In this document: positions 57,801 to 64,000 of the stretch, one piece after another
How the letters are laid out: each line of letters begins with the position of its first letter
Numbering within the stretch: position 1 is the first letter of the stretch
Assembly (NCBI RefSeq): GCF_028583425.1
Contig: NC_072807.1
Coordinates: 33,547,001-33,611,000, forward strand
Direction of reading: 5' to 3'
Length of the DNA stretch: 64,000 bases
From: Eublepharis macularius
Taxonomy: Eukaryota > Chordata > Lepidosauria > Squamata > Eublepharidae
Notes under the pieces: generated by a model
Databases searched by the model: none
The model's input: only the letters and a program-made list of their open reading frames with translations
Told to the model about the DNA's origin: nothing
Position numbers and translations under genes: made by a program

Positions 57801-60800
57801 AAGTATGTCATTATTATCCCCACAACAATCACCCTGTGAGGTGGGTGGGGCTGAGAGAGCTCTGAGAGAGCAGCGACTGACCCAAGGTCACCCAGCTGGC
57901 TTCAAGCAGAGGAGCAGGGAATCAAACCCAGTTCTCCAGATTAGAGTCCTGCTGCTCTTAACCACTACACCAAACTGGCTCTCAGTTTGAATACCAAAAA
58001 GATGGGGGAGCAGTTGGATGAGAGGCAAGGGAGAAGCTGTATGGAAGAAAAGTTTTTGGCAGAAGTAAGCAGCTCTGTAGCAGGAGGAGGTAAGGAGAAT
58101 GAAACAGGGAAATGGTTTGGAAGGGAGGGGAAAGGTGGATTATATGATGAAAAACAATTTTAAAAAACAAAAGAAGACATCAACTTGACAATGAGCACGG
58201 TATTGTAGGAATTATCACTGTGTCAAATTCCTAGCCAGTGGTAGGACTTTAAAGAATGTTGGCACTTGAGTAGTCAGTCCTTTGCTACAGAATATTCCCT
58301 TTCAGGCAGCAATAAAATTAACTGGTGGGGCTGAGAAAAGGGAGGACTCTGAGGGTATTCCCTAGATAGGCCCGATAAACACCGCTGGTGCCCGTAGATA
58401 AAAGAACCCCCCGCCAAACGCTTTCATCAATATCAGCATTTGCGGCAAGCTTTTCCACATCTGAAGACATGCAGATAAGGCACACAACAGCAGGAAAACA
58501 TTAAAACCACACGCCGAAGCTTACAAAGCCCCTTCTATGTATATACACATCAAAACCAGAATGGACAAGCCATCTGGGAAAAGGAAGGTCACGTCGAAAC
58601 CTTGAGCGGTAGCAGCATGGTACAATCAGAAGGGCTTTTTTTAAAAATGAGATGTGTCACAAAGGAGGTACTTAAATGAACAAAACCTTTTGCGCAGCCA
58701 CGGTGCCCTTTGCAGTCTTAACAAAATTGCCCCTCCTGTTCCTCGAGTTCATTTGTTCTCTCACACATAGGCAGAGCAGCAATGTTTTTTTAGCTGTTGT
58801 GGGTTTTCTGGGCTGTATTGCCATTGTAGTTCCTGAAGTTTCGCCAGCAGCTGTGGCTGGCATCTTGGAATGTTTCCTCCCCGTAGAGGTGTTCGATGTA
58901 TTGTCGAAGGCTTTCACGGCCGGAGAACGTTGTGGGTTTTCCGGGCTGTATTGCCGTGGTCTTGGCATTGTAGTTCCTGACTAGTTCCTGATGCCAGCCG
59001 CAGCTGCTGGCGAAACTTCAGGAACTACAATGCCAAGACCACGGCAATACAGCCCGGAAAACCCACAACAGCCATTGTTCTCCGGCCGTGAAAGCCTTCG
59101 ACAATACAATGTTTCTTTACTCACAGTGGCTATCTCAATTCTTAAAATGTCCAAACATATCCGGATATAACCCCATCAAATAATGGAACAGAAAACAATC
59201 AAGTGCATTTAAACAAGAAGCTTCCAGCTTTAAAAGAAAGTGTTCTCCAGCTTTGTTAAACTTAGCCTCTCTATGCACAGGAAATAACCACCAAGGGATC
59301 TACACATAATTCACAGACATCAAATCACAACTGACTTATGGCAACTCCTAAAGCATATGAAGAAGGACCACACCAAGGCAAAGCGAAGATGAGGAGACAA
59401 TTGGTGCAGAAGAAAACGGATCTTCAATAATTATACAACTCCTACGCGACTCGTGAGCAGCTGCGCAACGTGTTCTCCAAGCATAGACGTTCTACATTTT
59501 CAAAAAAAAAAAAAAAGGAGAAGCACTCAAAGGTGAAAGAATTCTCCTCCGAAAACACAGACCAAGATTCTGAGTTCAGGCTGGCACTGCCTGCAGGCAT
59601 TTCTGGGCTTCTTGCCATCACTACAGGAATAACCCCACAATGTGTGCACAGTGAATGCACCCTCCTCGTCTTGTGGTGGGGACACTGGACTGCATTAGCC
59701 CTACAACCTCCCCCTTTGAAGTTGGTTCTTCAATTAGTTTTTAGAGCAAAGAAGTTTGTATTAGAAGGATAGATACATCTGCTGTTTATCCACCACCGCA
59801 GGGAGGGGATAACACTTGAATGAGCTTGGCTGTTTCTCACTCGGCTCTTTTTGCAGAGCACCCGGAAGGGTCTCCTGCCAGGGGCAAACAGTCGCTTTCA
59901 AGTACAGGTGCAGGAAGGGGGGCGGGGCACATGTGAGGCTATCCTGGGACTAAAATCATGGACTACAGTTTGAAAGCACGGACTAACACTGACACATCTG
60001 ATCTGTTTCTTCTCCTCTTCTGCTGCACTGCCACAGAGGGGGCAGAGGGTTTACCCGCTTCTCCTCCCCCTTTATTACTGCCATGGAGAGAGATTTTATC
60101 ACTTGCCACATGTGGCTGCTCTGTGGCAGCCTGCTGTGCTTTAGGACCAAGGAGGCCCGCACATTCGAGCTATGGTGGATTCCTTTTCAGAGCATCATGT
60201 GCCCAGAGGATGATTATTCAGGGCAAAGGGCTTTTCGGCAGGGGCAGACTGACCATTTCAATTACAGGGAAGTTTTTTGGTGGGCCACGGGGGGCCAGGA
60301 ACACGGGGAACCCAGTCCAGAAACTGCCGAAGCCTCAGGGGTCATTTGGCCCAGCCCCCTCCTCACCAATTGTTGGCTCACCAATTGTCTCCTGTGCCTC
60401 TTCCAGCTGGGGAGATAATACAGTGAGTGTGCTAGTAACTTCGGTCAGCCCCATTTTGCTGTGGGGCCCTGCAGTGCTGGCTCATAGCACAGCATGGGCA
60501 GCTCAGCTTGACTTTCTCCTGGGCCATTTGCACTTCCCAGTCTGCGCCTGCTTTTCAGCCTCCTCTTTTCAGAAGAGCCTGTGAAATCTGCTGTTTATCT
60601 TTCACATGAAGCCTCCAAGGGCCGTCCTAAACTCGCCTGCCTGCCCCGACGCATCTTGCAACAAGCCAAATTGCACTATCAAGGAAAGGGTGAGTGGCTC
60701 ACTGGACACCAGGGCAACTTTGGAAATTCACTGATAGCTAGAAGGCCAAAGGCAGCCCTTCCTGCTGTGACAAAACTGAAGTCAAAAGGGGCTGAATTAA

Positions 60801-62853
60801 CAGTGAAACTAGCTACATTTCAATGGGCATGCATGGGATTGCACTGAATACATTTAGTACCACTAAAAGGAGAAAAATGGCAAAGAGTCCGGTAGCACCT
60901 TTAAGACTAACCAACTTTACTGTAGCATAAGCTTTCGAGAGACACAGGTCTCTTCGTCAGATGCATCCTATGCTACAGTAAAGTTGGTTAGACTTAAAGG
61001 TGCTACTGGACTCTGCTATTTTGCTACTACAGACTGACATGGCTAACTCCTCTAGAACTAAAAGGAGAGATGACTAATCAATACTAACAGATATATCTGG
61101 AGATTTAAAAAGGCCAGTGCAGGTTGTCCCATGTTGGGTGGGTGAGTTAGAAGTCTCTGTGGGTGAGTGAGAAGTCTCTGTGAATTGTCTTAGTGTTCAA
61201 GCAGGCGAGTGGGGGAGGATACTGGCTTTTCAATGTCTCCGTTTTCCTAATTCATTAACAACATGGGCGATTGCATTTCTCAACATCTGTGCAGCTTTGA
61301 GCACTAGAACTTTAAGGCCGCGAGGGAGCTGTATTCAGCACGGCTTCCCCATGTCAAACAAGCAGCTGCATCGGCTGCAAAAAAAAAAAAGAAAACACTA
61401 AATATACGTTACCACATCGCATGTAATTTTTTTCTCCCAAAGGTGGAGAAATTCATATTGTAAAATGTCTGGGACAAGGATCAGCCTCCTCCACTCCCCA
61501 GTTATATTATTCCATAAAACACCGTGTTCATCAACAGTATAATATTCATGTTCGTTCTGTTCCTAAACAAATCCAGCAGAAAGGCAGAACCGACAATATC
61601 TCTATAATCTAATATTTTACAGAAACATAGTTCCACAGAGTAATATCTTTCTCCCCCTTAGAAGAACCAGACATAGATTCGCATCCCCCACCACCTATGC
61701 AAGCCGTATGAAGAAGCAGCTTTATTTATCTACTCAGATTCTTGCACGAGAGCAAGAACGAAGAATACAACAAAGAATACTGGGTTTCACTCAAGGCTTC
61801 TTAAACCAGCAAGTGTTCTGTGCATAGGGAGAAGGAAAGGAGGGAGCATGCCAATATGGGGAACGTGCCACGTTCGTGCACATCGCGGATGCAAGCAGGT
61901 TTGTTGTGACGTCTGAATGCAGCCGCTGTCTTGTTTCAGATTATCACAACGTAGGAGTTTCACTCACCCCTTTTCTGCATGAAAATGAAGAGGTCATCCA
62001 AGAATTTCTTCCGCTCAGGGTCGCCGTCAAGTTCGTACAACTAAGGAGTCAAGCGAAGAAAGTTTTAACTCCAGCAGAGCTGGGTGGGAACAGCACAGCA
62101 AGGAGCGTCGGGCACAGGGCCTCATCTGGTGAGACAACTGGAGCTCAACTTGGATGGAAGACAGAGAAGGATGGGGAGAGGCTAGACACAGGTTTGAACG
62201 GCAAGCTCCTAAGCCAAAGGAGCATCATTTGGCCATTTGGACAAAAAGACACTGGCTTGGATACTAAGCCCGGCTTCCGTTTGCATCCCTCTTGGTCTGT
62301 TTTAGCTATTATAGTTTTACTCCAACCTTCCTCCAAAAAGCCTCATGGGTTCCCCCGTCCCCATTTTATCCTGACAATGCTGTGAGGTTAAGTTTTAAAT
62401 GGGTAGCCCTGTTGGTCTGCAACAGAACAGCAGGATTTAAGTCCAGCGGCTCCTTAGAGACCAGCAAGATTTTCAGAGCGTAAGACTTCGAGAGTCGAGA
62501 GCTCTGCCCTTCGGACACCTGAAGAAAGGAGCTCTGGCTCTTGAAAGCCTATGGTCTGAAATACTTGCTGGTCTCTAAGGGGCCGCTGGACTCAAATCCT
62601 CCTGGGAAGTAAGTTAAGCTGAAAACAGGACTTGCCCCAAAATTCTCCCAGTATGTTACACGGCAGAATGGGGAGAGCGGACGATAAATTTAATAAAATA
62701 AATAAATACGAGCCCTGGTCTTCCAGATGCAAGTCCGGCGTCATACCACGCGGGCTCTGAAACGGAAGTCACTGCACCAACCTTGGCAAAGTCTCGAGAC
62801 ACCTCTCTTCCTCTGCTGCTGTCTGCTTCTTCGTTCCAGCTCAGGTTCCCGTT
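35903..62853 (-). CDS. ARID3B: ARID3B, AT-rich interaction domain protein 3B (5' partial)
   Basis: Exons 62782-62853, 61968-62040, 44048-44231, 43217-43479, 40506-40760, 36988-37089 and 35903-36060 join in phase to 369 codons with stop (1107 nt). The ARID DNA-binding domain spans the first four: SREVSRDFAKLYELDGDPER, FLDDLFIFMQKRG, TPINRIPIMAKQILDLYMLY, LVEIINKKIWREITKGLNLP and TSITSAAFTLRTQYMKYLYA. The REKLES region follows (TATLEQLRERLESGEPPEK, QQAFQRNLFSMARQLPMKIK, GSINMSVEINGTIYAGVLFA). It ends SRGTPNVEPSTSWSL. Those residues, especially KYLYAYECEKK and the C-terminus, fit ARID3B better than ARID3A or ARID3C. ARID3 proteins bind AT-rich DNA in the nucleus, and REKLES supports self-association. 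About the first third of the protein should lie right of the window. Confidence 0.95.
36771..36921. repeat. Fold-back repeat, short form, in ARID3B intron
   Basis: CAGCAGGATTTGAATCCAGT GG... and its inverted partner CACTGGATTCAAATTCAGGG, with GACCAACAAGATTTTTAAGG between. Confidence 0.75.
36988..37089 (-). CDS. ARID3B: ARID3B exon (REKLES end)
   Basis: Acceptor TTCCAAGCAG and donor GCTG|GTGAGG. It encodes DKSDSAAAAALNWTPSGFGS and INMSVEINGTIYAG. Confidence 0.94.
38778..39181 (+). repeat. SINE cluster: second-family head plus nested squamate SINE
   Basis: GCCGTGGCTTAGCGGTCGAG with ATTTCAGTTCTGGACATCTT is a second-family tRNA-type head (38778-38850). From about 38872 follows a diverged SINE head. 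A cleaner SINE tail, CACCTCACAGGGTGGTTGTT then AAACCGCTCAGAGTAGG and CCTGAAGGGCGGTATATAAA, runs 39057-39181. Confidence 0.65.
39505..39719 (+). repeat. tRNA-derived SINE with (TTA)n tail
   Basis: AGCACAGTGGTTAGGCTGTG, GTGGCCTTGGGTAAGCCACT, CATTGTGGGGATGATAATAA, AGAGCGGTATATTAAGCGCA and a TTATTATTA end. Confidence 0.8.
39770..39985 (+). repeat. LINE-like 3' end (CR1/L2 type)
   Basis: CCACTTTGAGTCTCGGAGAG followed by AAAGGCGAACTATAAATAAC and (ATAA) units is the characteristic 3' end. The body upstream is AT-rich and non-coding. Confidence 0.65.
40506..40760 (-). CDS. ARID3B: ARID3B exon (REKLES core)
   Basis: Acceptor TTCTGTTTTGTAG and donor CGAG|GTGAGG. It encodes DGIPVTVSTPNRVAMPVTLA, the LEQLRERLESGEPPE helix and QRNLFSMARQLPMKIKINGR. 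Confidence 0.95.
42210..42455 (+). repeat. LINE-like 3' end (CR1/L2 type)
   Basis: CTCACCTTGGGTCCCGGTAA followed by GAAAGGTGGGCTATAAATAA. Confidence 0.6.
42660..42775 (+). repeat. LINE-like 3' end, second copy
   Basis: GGCCTGCTCTGAGTCCACTT, GGGCGGGCGGGCTAGAAATA and an AATAAATCAAATC end. Confidence 0.5.
42969..43172. repeat. Fold-back repeat, short form
   Basis: GATCCAGAGGAGTTAGCCTG and CACCTTTAAGACGAACCAAC, TGTAGCATAAGCTTTCGAGA, ACAAAGAGACCTGTGGTTCT, then the inverted half GTTGGTTCGTCTTAAAGGCG. It ends only about 45 bp from the ARID3B exon at 43217. Confidence 0.85.
43217..43479 (-). CDS. ARID3B: ARID3B exon (ARID C-terminal helix and linker)
   Basis: Acceptor TTTTCCCTCTAG and donor GAAAG|GTCAGC. 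It encodes YMKYLYAYECEKKSLSSPAE, LQAAIDGNRREGRRPSYSSS and a Pro/Ser-rich linker with PPKMRFPVVSL. Confidence 0.95.
44048..44231 (-). CDS. ARID3B: ARID3B exon (ARID core)
   Basis: Acceptor CACCTGGCTGCAG and donor CACA|GTAAGC. It carries most of the DNA-binding ARID fold: TPINRIPIMAKQILDLYMLY, KLVTEKGGLVEIINKKIWRE and ITKGLNLPTSITSAAFTLRT. Confidence 0.97.
44307..44674 (-). mobile_element. hAT-like MITE, copy 2, inverted relative to copy 1
   Basis: TAGAGACCGGCATGAACC at the left and CATGCCCATCTCTG at the right, with the same GAACCA / GGTTCGT interior. The flanking 8-mers do not match, so the duplication has decayed. It starts only about 75 bp upstream of the ARID core exon. Confidence 0.8.
44675..45516. 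other. ARID3B intron, nothing else supported
   Basis: A plus-strand open frame (44878-45237) shows no family or splice support. An old LINE-like AT-rich tail may end near 45480. Confidence 0.4.
45517..45985. repeat. Fold-back repeat with long inverted ends and unique centre
   Basis: The left arm starts GATCCAGAGGAGTTAGCTGT and runs through AGTCCAGTAGCACCTTTAAG, CATCAGATGCATGGACGGCA and TGAAGAAACTAGCCAGAATA. The right arm is its inverted match, from TGGCCAGTTTCTTCATACCC through CATCTGATGAAGAGAACTGT to AAAGGTGCTACTGGACTCTT. Arms are about 150 bp with ~190 bp between. This looks like a less deleted family member. Confidence 0.8.
45986..46749. other. ARID3B intron, nothing supported
   Basis: No recognisable repeat or exon. 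Confidence 0.4.
46764..47011. mobile_element. Penelope-like terminal repeats in perfect inverted arrangement
   Basis: Bases 46796-46902 and 46905-47011 are exact reverse complements (107/107). The unit starts ATTGTCGAAGGCTTTCACGG and contains TCCGGGCTGTATTGCCGTGG and TTCGCCAGCAGCTGTGGCTG, a repeat I associate with Penelope-like element termini. The block is flanked by a 14-bp direct repeat GACATGAACGCTGT (46750-46763 and 47012-47025), so it inserted as a unit. No reverse transcriptase is present. Confidence 0.8.
46923..46957 (+). ncRNA. Hammerhead-ribozyme-like core in Penelope-like repeat
   Basis: CTGAAGA (46923-46929), a stem GCCAGC/GCTGGC (46931-46936 with 44-49), GAAA (46950-46953) and CGTC (to 46957) follow the hammerhead order CUGANGA, stem II, GAAA, short stem III, NUH. 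One unpaired U at 46930 is a departure from the consensus. The same motif lies inverted in the left arm. Activity is untested and the call is an inference. Confidence 0.45.
47026..47559. other. ARID3B intron, nothing supported
   Basis: No recognisable gene or repeat. Confidence 0.4.
47568..47896. mobile_element. hAT-like MITE with internal palindrome and exact 8-bp target duplication
   Basis: Ends CAGGGCTTTTTTTCTGGGAA and AAAAAAAGGCCCTG, flanked on both sides by CTTACAGG (47560-47567 and 47897-47904). The interior is an inverted repeat (GGCCCCGCCCCCTGATCTCC against its complement, 47714-47830). Fits a non-autonomous hAT element. Confidence 0.92.
47905..48785. other. ARID3B intron, nothing supported
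   Basis: No recognisable gene or SINE. Confidence 0.4.
48786..49003. repeat. Imperfect inverted repeat, about 90-bp arms
   Basis: 48786-48875 and 48915-49003 pair with roughly 80% identity. Shared core: GGATTCTCTCACAGCC against GGCTGTGAGAGAATCC. Family unknown. Confidence 0.75.
49116..49369 (+). repeat. tRNA-derived SINE, young-looking full copy
   Basis: Head TTTGGTGTAGTGGTTAAGAG, B box GGGTTTGATTCCCCACTCC, TACCTTGGGTCAGTCACAGC, AAACCGCTCTGAGTGGGCAT, CCTGAAGGGTGGTATATAAA and a (TGT)n tail. Nearly unbroken match to the copies at 4771-5043 and 57729-57982. Confidence 0.92.
49593..49742 (+). CDS. Candidate exon, short coiled-coil frame nested in ARID3B intron
   Basis: A good acceptor (GCCGATGTTCTCAG) precedes an open frame LEQELAGRMKTLAEIKAQNV, then QLAHQANALLRSLRASRVPN and a stop at 49740-49742. 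The heptad pattern is strong. It is on the opposite strand to ARID3B. A GT (CCC|GTGTGC, near 49702) could join it in phase to 52737-52828. Family not recognised. Confidence 0.35.
   Translation, partial: LEQELAGRMKTLAEIKAQNVQLAHQANALLRSLRASRVPNSRPLFLNPI
50047..50611 (+). repeat. Second-family SINE split by about 350 bp
   Basis: GAGTGGTACAGAATCTACTT with GGCCCAGATTCAGTTTCCAG, TCTCCAGTTAAAAAAGGATC and GCTGCTGCCAGTTAG run to about 50206. The expected continuation GACCGACAGACC-like ACAGACCAATGGTCTGACTC resumes near 50561-50611. A G-rich tract starts the interruption. Confidence 0.5.
50638..50993 (+). mobile_element. hAT-like MITE, copy 3
   Basis: GAGATGGGCACGGACCGGGG start, the GAACCA / GGTTCGT interior and GGTTCGTGCCC end. 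Flanks AACAGCAC and AACAGCAG form a near-perfect 8-bp target duplication. The last seven bases of the right inverted end appear missing. Confidence 0.82.
51001..51458. other. ARID3B intron, nothing supported
   Basis: No recognisable gene or repeat. Confidence 0.4.
51459..51640 (-). repeat. SINE fragment
   Basis: Plus view: TTTTATCCTCGCAACAACCC, GGATTTGAACCGAGGTTTCC, CAACATTCTAACCACGCTGC. Minus orientation. Confidence 0.75.
51813..51874. repeat. (CA)n microsatellite, 31 units
   Basis: Uninterrupted CA run of 62 bp. Likely polymorphic. Confidence 0.97.
52737..52828 (+). CDS. Candidate terminal exon, nested in ARID3B intron
   Basis: Acceptor CTTGCCTTTCACTCCAG, then ETNTWLNLLAEAGARIKKEL IAEELRRGR and TGA (written here in two parts). 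Amphipathic helical character. One base from an upstream exon is needed to complete the first codon, which fits the phase of the GT near 49702. Not recognised. Confidence 0.35.
52829..53392. other. ARID3B intron, nothing supported
   Basis: No recognisable repeat. Confidence 0.4.
53393..53580. repeat. Fold-back repeat, short form
   Basis: TCCAGAGGAGTTAGCCGTGT, TAGTCTGAAGTTGCAAAATA, AGCATAAGCTTTCAAGAACC and the inverted GAACCACAGC-type half. A further small palindrome GATCACCTTCATCAGGTGATC sits at its right edge. Confidence 0.8.
53581..56385. other. ARID3B intron, nothing supported
   Basis: No exon recognised. G- and C-rich homopolymers near 54505 and 54956. The segment 55640-55990 looks like an old, undefined repeat. 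Confidence 0.35.
56386..56575. repeat. Fold-back repeat, GAGCAAGATTCGAGTCC form
   Basis: AGTCCAGTAGCACCTTAAAG ACC... on the left and CATTGGTCTTTAAGGGGCTA CTGGACTT on the right are inverted. Tail CGACTGGAGACAAGCATGGC. Confidence 0.82.
56905..57301 (+). repeat. LINE 3' end-like segment (possibly L1)
   Basis: AT-rich, with a (TTG)n run at 57144-57163, TGTTTATTGTTTATTATGTT and an end GTTTAAATAAAGAAAAATGT followed by AAAAG. It resembles the 3' UTR and poly(A) junction of an L1-like element. No coding part. Confidence 0.4.
57729..57982 (-). repeat. tRNA-derived SINE, full copy
   Basis: Plus view: (ATA)n, ATTTATATACTGCCCTTCAG, TGCCTACTCAGAGCGGTTTA, CAAGGTCACCCAGCTGGCTT, CTTAACCACTACACCAAACT. Minus orientation, close to 4771-5043 and 49116-49369. 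Confidence 0.92.
57983..58780. other. ARID3B intron, nothing supported
   Basis: No recognisable gene or repeat. Confidence 0.4.
58793..59107. mobile_element. Penelope-like terminal repeats, rearranged cluster
   Basis: Three partial units of the 46764-47011 repeat: about 58793-58866 (TTTCGCCAGCAGCTGTGGCT), 58898-58980 (ATTGTCGAAGGCTTTCACGG) and the inverted 58990-59107 (ending GTGAAAGCCTTCGACAATAC). Flanks AATGTTTTTTTAG and AATGTTTCTTTAC suggest a decayed target duplication. No coding region. Confidence 0.75.
59121..60878. other. ARID3B intron, nothing supported
   Basis: A 208-codon plus-strand frame at 59958-60584 has no family resemblance or splice logic. A-tract at 59501-59516. Confidence 0.4.
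60879..61054. repeat. Fold-back repeat, short form
   Basis: AGTCCGGTAGCACCTTTAAG ACT... and its inverse AGTTGGTTAGACTTAAAGGT GCTACTGG, tail CTACTACAGACTGACATGGC TAACTCC. Confidence 0.88.
61055..61967. other. ARID3B intron, nothing supported
   Basis: No recognisable repeat. A short A-tract at 61380-61390. Confidence 0.4.
61968..62040 (-). CDS. ARID3B: ARID3B exon (start of ARID)
   Basis: Acceptor TTGACTCCTTAG and donor AGGG|GTGAGTG. It encodes LYELDGDPERKKFLDDLFIF and MQKR, with a split Gly codon. Followed by a 17.7-kb intron to 44231. Confidence 0.97.
62393..62605. repeat. Fold-back repeat in ARID3B intron
   Basis: GTAGCCCTGTTGGTCTGCAA, CAGGATTTAAGTCCAGCGGC on the left and GCCGCTGGACTCAAATCCTC on the right are inverted. 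It lies between the 61968-62040 and 62782-62853 exons. Confidence 0.82.
62782..62853 (-). CDS. ARID3B: ARID3B exon just before the ARID
   Basis: Acceptor CTTTTTCTTTTAAAG and donor CCAAG|GTTGGT. 24 codons in phase 0: NGNLSWNEEADSSRGREVSR, DFAK. This matches the ARID3B-specific SREVSRDFAK sequence before the ARID. Confidence 0.93.
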
Positions 62854-64000
62854 CTTTAAAAGAAAAAGAAGGAAATTAGCAGGAGACGGCATGTCGAGAT
62901 ATTAAAGGGCATCTCTTCCTTACTTCCAAGAATCCTGCAAGGCAGGCCATGCTGCTTGGCTGCTCCAGAGATGGCCAAGGGGTATTTTTCACAGGAGAAG
63001 TGTTTAAGCAAGGGAAGAGGAAACCCTCCTAACTGCCCCAAGCGCCTTCTGTAAAGAGGGAAGCAAGACCTGTACCCGGACGCCTGCAAGTTCCGCAAAC
63101 AGAAACTTTTAAAGAATTCAACAGATAGAATTTAGAAGTTCAGACGGTGACTTGGATCCCATGGAGGATTCGTGTTGACTGAAAGATATCTGTGCACAGA
63201 ACACAATTCCTCCATTTTTACCTGCTTGCTGCAGCCCAAAATATTCCCTAAAACATTCCTGGGAGAAGGGGGACCCCCCCCCACCCAAGGAACAGCACAA
63301 AGTAGACAAGGAGAAAAATTAAGAGATCTGCAGACCAAGTGTGACCAAAAACCCAACTTCATACCAGCATTTCAGAACCTGCTTTGACAGATCTTGACCA
63401 CCCCTACTGAGCTGAATGGCTGTATTCAGACGATCACACCAGTCCTGGGCTCATTAAACCACCGGCCTCACATCATGTCTGAACTGACTCTCTGACTTGT
63501 GTTATGACTGAATAGGTAAGGAATCGCTCAGTCAGGTGGCCAGAAATAAACAGGCCTTTTACGCGTATAGACAAAAGATGTTTGACATAAATGATTAAAC
63601 TACGGCCAGCGTGCCTTTCAAAGCACAGGCCGCTCCACTAATGACAGTGAGTCAGGGTTTCAGGTGGGTAGCCATGTTGGTCTGCGGTAGAAGAGCAAGA
63701 TTCGAACTCAGTAGCACCTTAAAGTTCGAAAAGATTTCTAGGGTACAAGCTTTCGAGTGTCAAAGCCCCCTTCATCAGTGAGTTAGGGAATATCAACCCA
63801 GGATCCAAAAGTGTGGTTCAAAGTTGATTTATTCACTACAGCTGCTTAACTATGGCTCCATGTGACATATGAACGTGGACATCCTAGCTGGCTCCTTAGT
63901 TCCACCCTTGCAGCAATGCTGGCCAGGAAACCAGCTGGGTCTCTAGAGGGGAGGAGGCAGAAGAACCTGCATTCATCGAGGCAAACCAGGTCTGAAATGA
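62854..64000 (-). other. ARID3B: ARID3B intron to the right edge
   Basis: No further ARID3B exon was found, so the N-terminal coding exons lie to the right. It holds a fold-back copy at 63658-63790 (GGTGGGTAGCCATGTTGGTC, CTCAGTAGCACCTTAAAG). Confidence 0.6.

Noticed and set aside
59958-60584. 208-codon plus-strand open frame
   Set aside because: Composition is arbitrary (Cys, Ser, Pro runs) with no family resemblance; it sits in an ARID3B intron with no splice support.
35903-62853. ARID3A or ARID3C as the identity of the ARID gene
   Set aside because: SREVSRDFAK before the ARID, KYLYAYECEKK, RRPSYSSSLF and the SPTSSRGTP...EPSTSWSL end agree with ARID3B as I remember it, and not with ARID3A or ARID3C.

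Overview
The window looks like nuclear DNA from a squamate reptile (a lizard-like genome). Coding sequence is sparse and carried by short GT/AG-spliced exons. It is embedded in tRNA-derived SINEs of the squamate type (TGGTGTAGTGGTTA heads, CAGGGTTGTTGTGAGGATAA cores, TATAAAT-type tails), CR1/L2-like LINE tails, hAT-like MITEs, Penelope-like repeats and a very abundant fold-back repeat. The organism call rests on repeat style and is an inference.

Layout: (1) 1440-10035, plus strand: the last ten coding exons, about 480 residues, of a coiled-coil protein whose 5' part lies left of the window. (2) 12101-15768, minus strand: four 3' exons of a synaptotagmin-like gene with a membrane anchor and tandem C2 domains that look unable to bind Ca2+. 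It converges tail-to-tail with gene 1, about 2.1 kb apart. Its upstream exon(s) must lie between 15.8 and about 29.9 kb; a hydrophobic candidate exon lies at 18414-18606 and a CpG-rich, NRF1-like promoter candidate at about 29.74-29.96 kb. (3) 35903-62853, minus strand: seven coding exons (369 codons including the stop) of ARID3B, an AT-rich-interaction-domain transcription factor. Its probable long 3' UTR runs to about 30.07 kb and its N-terminal exons lie beyond the right edge. The 17.7-kb ARID3B intron contains two plus-strand segments that look like terminal exons of an unrecognised short coiled-coil gene (49593-49742 and 52737-52828).

The genes do not form a functional pathway. ARID3B is nuclear, the synaptotagmin-like protein is membrane/vesicular, and the coiled-coil protein is probably a scaffold or cytoskeletal component. 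ARID3B and the synaptotagmin-like gene run head-to-tail, with the candidate promoter of the second starting only about 100-300 bp past the poly(A) signals of the first.

The repeat landscape is the most unusual part. It includes a 167-bp-arm near-perfect palindrome (856-1257), a perfect 107-bp inverted pair of Penelope-like terminal repeats with a 14-bp target duplication (46750-47025) carrying a hammerhead-ribozyme-like core, hAT MITEs with exact 8-bp target duplications, SINEs nested in SINEs, and more than fifteen fold-back copies, one of them starting 13 bp after the stop codon of gene 1. No CRISPR, rRNA or functional tRNA gene was seen, and no retroviral gag, pol or env coding region was recognised.
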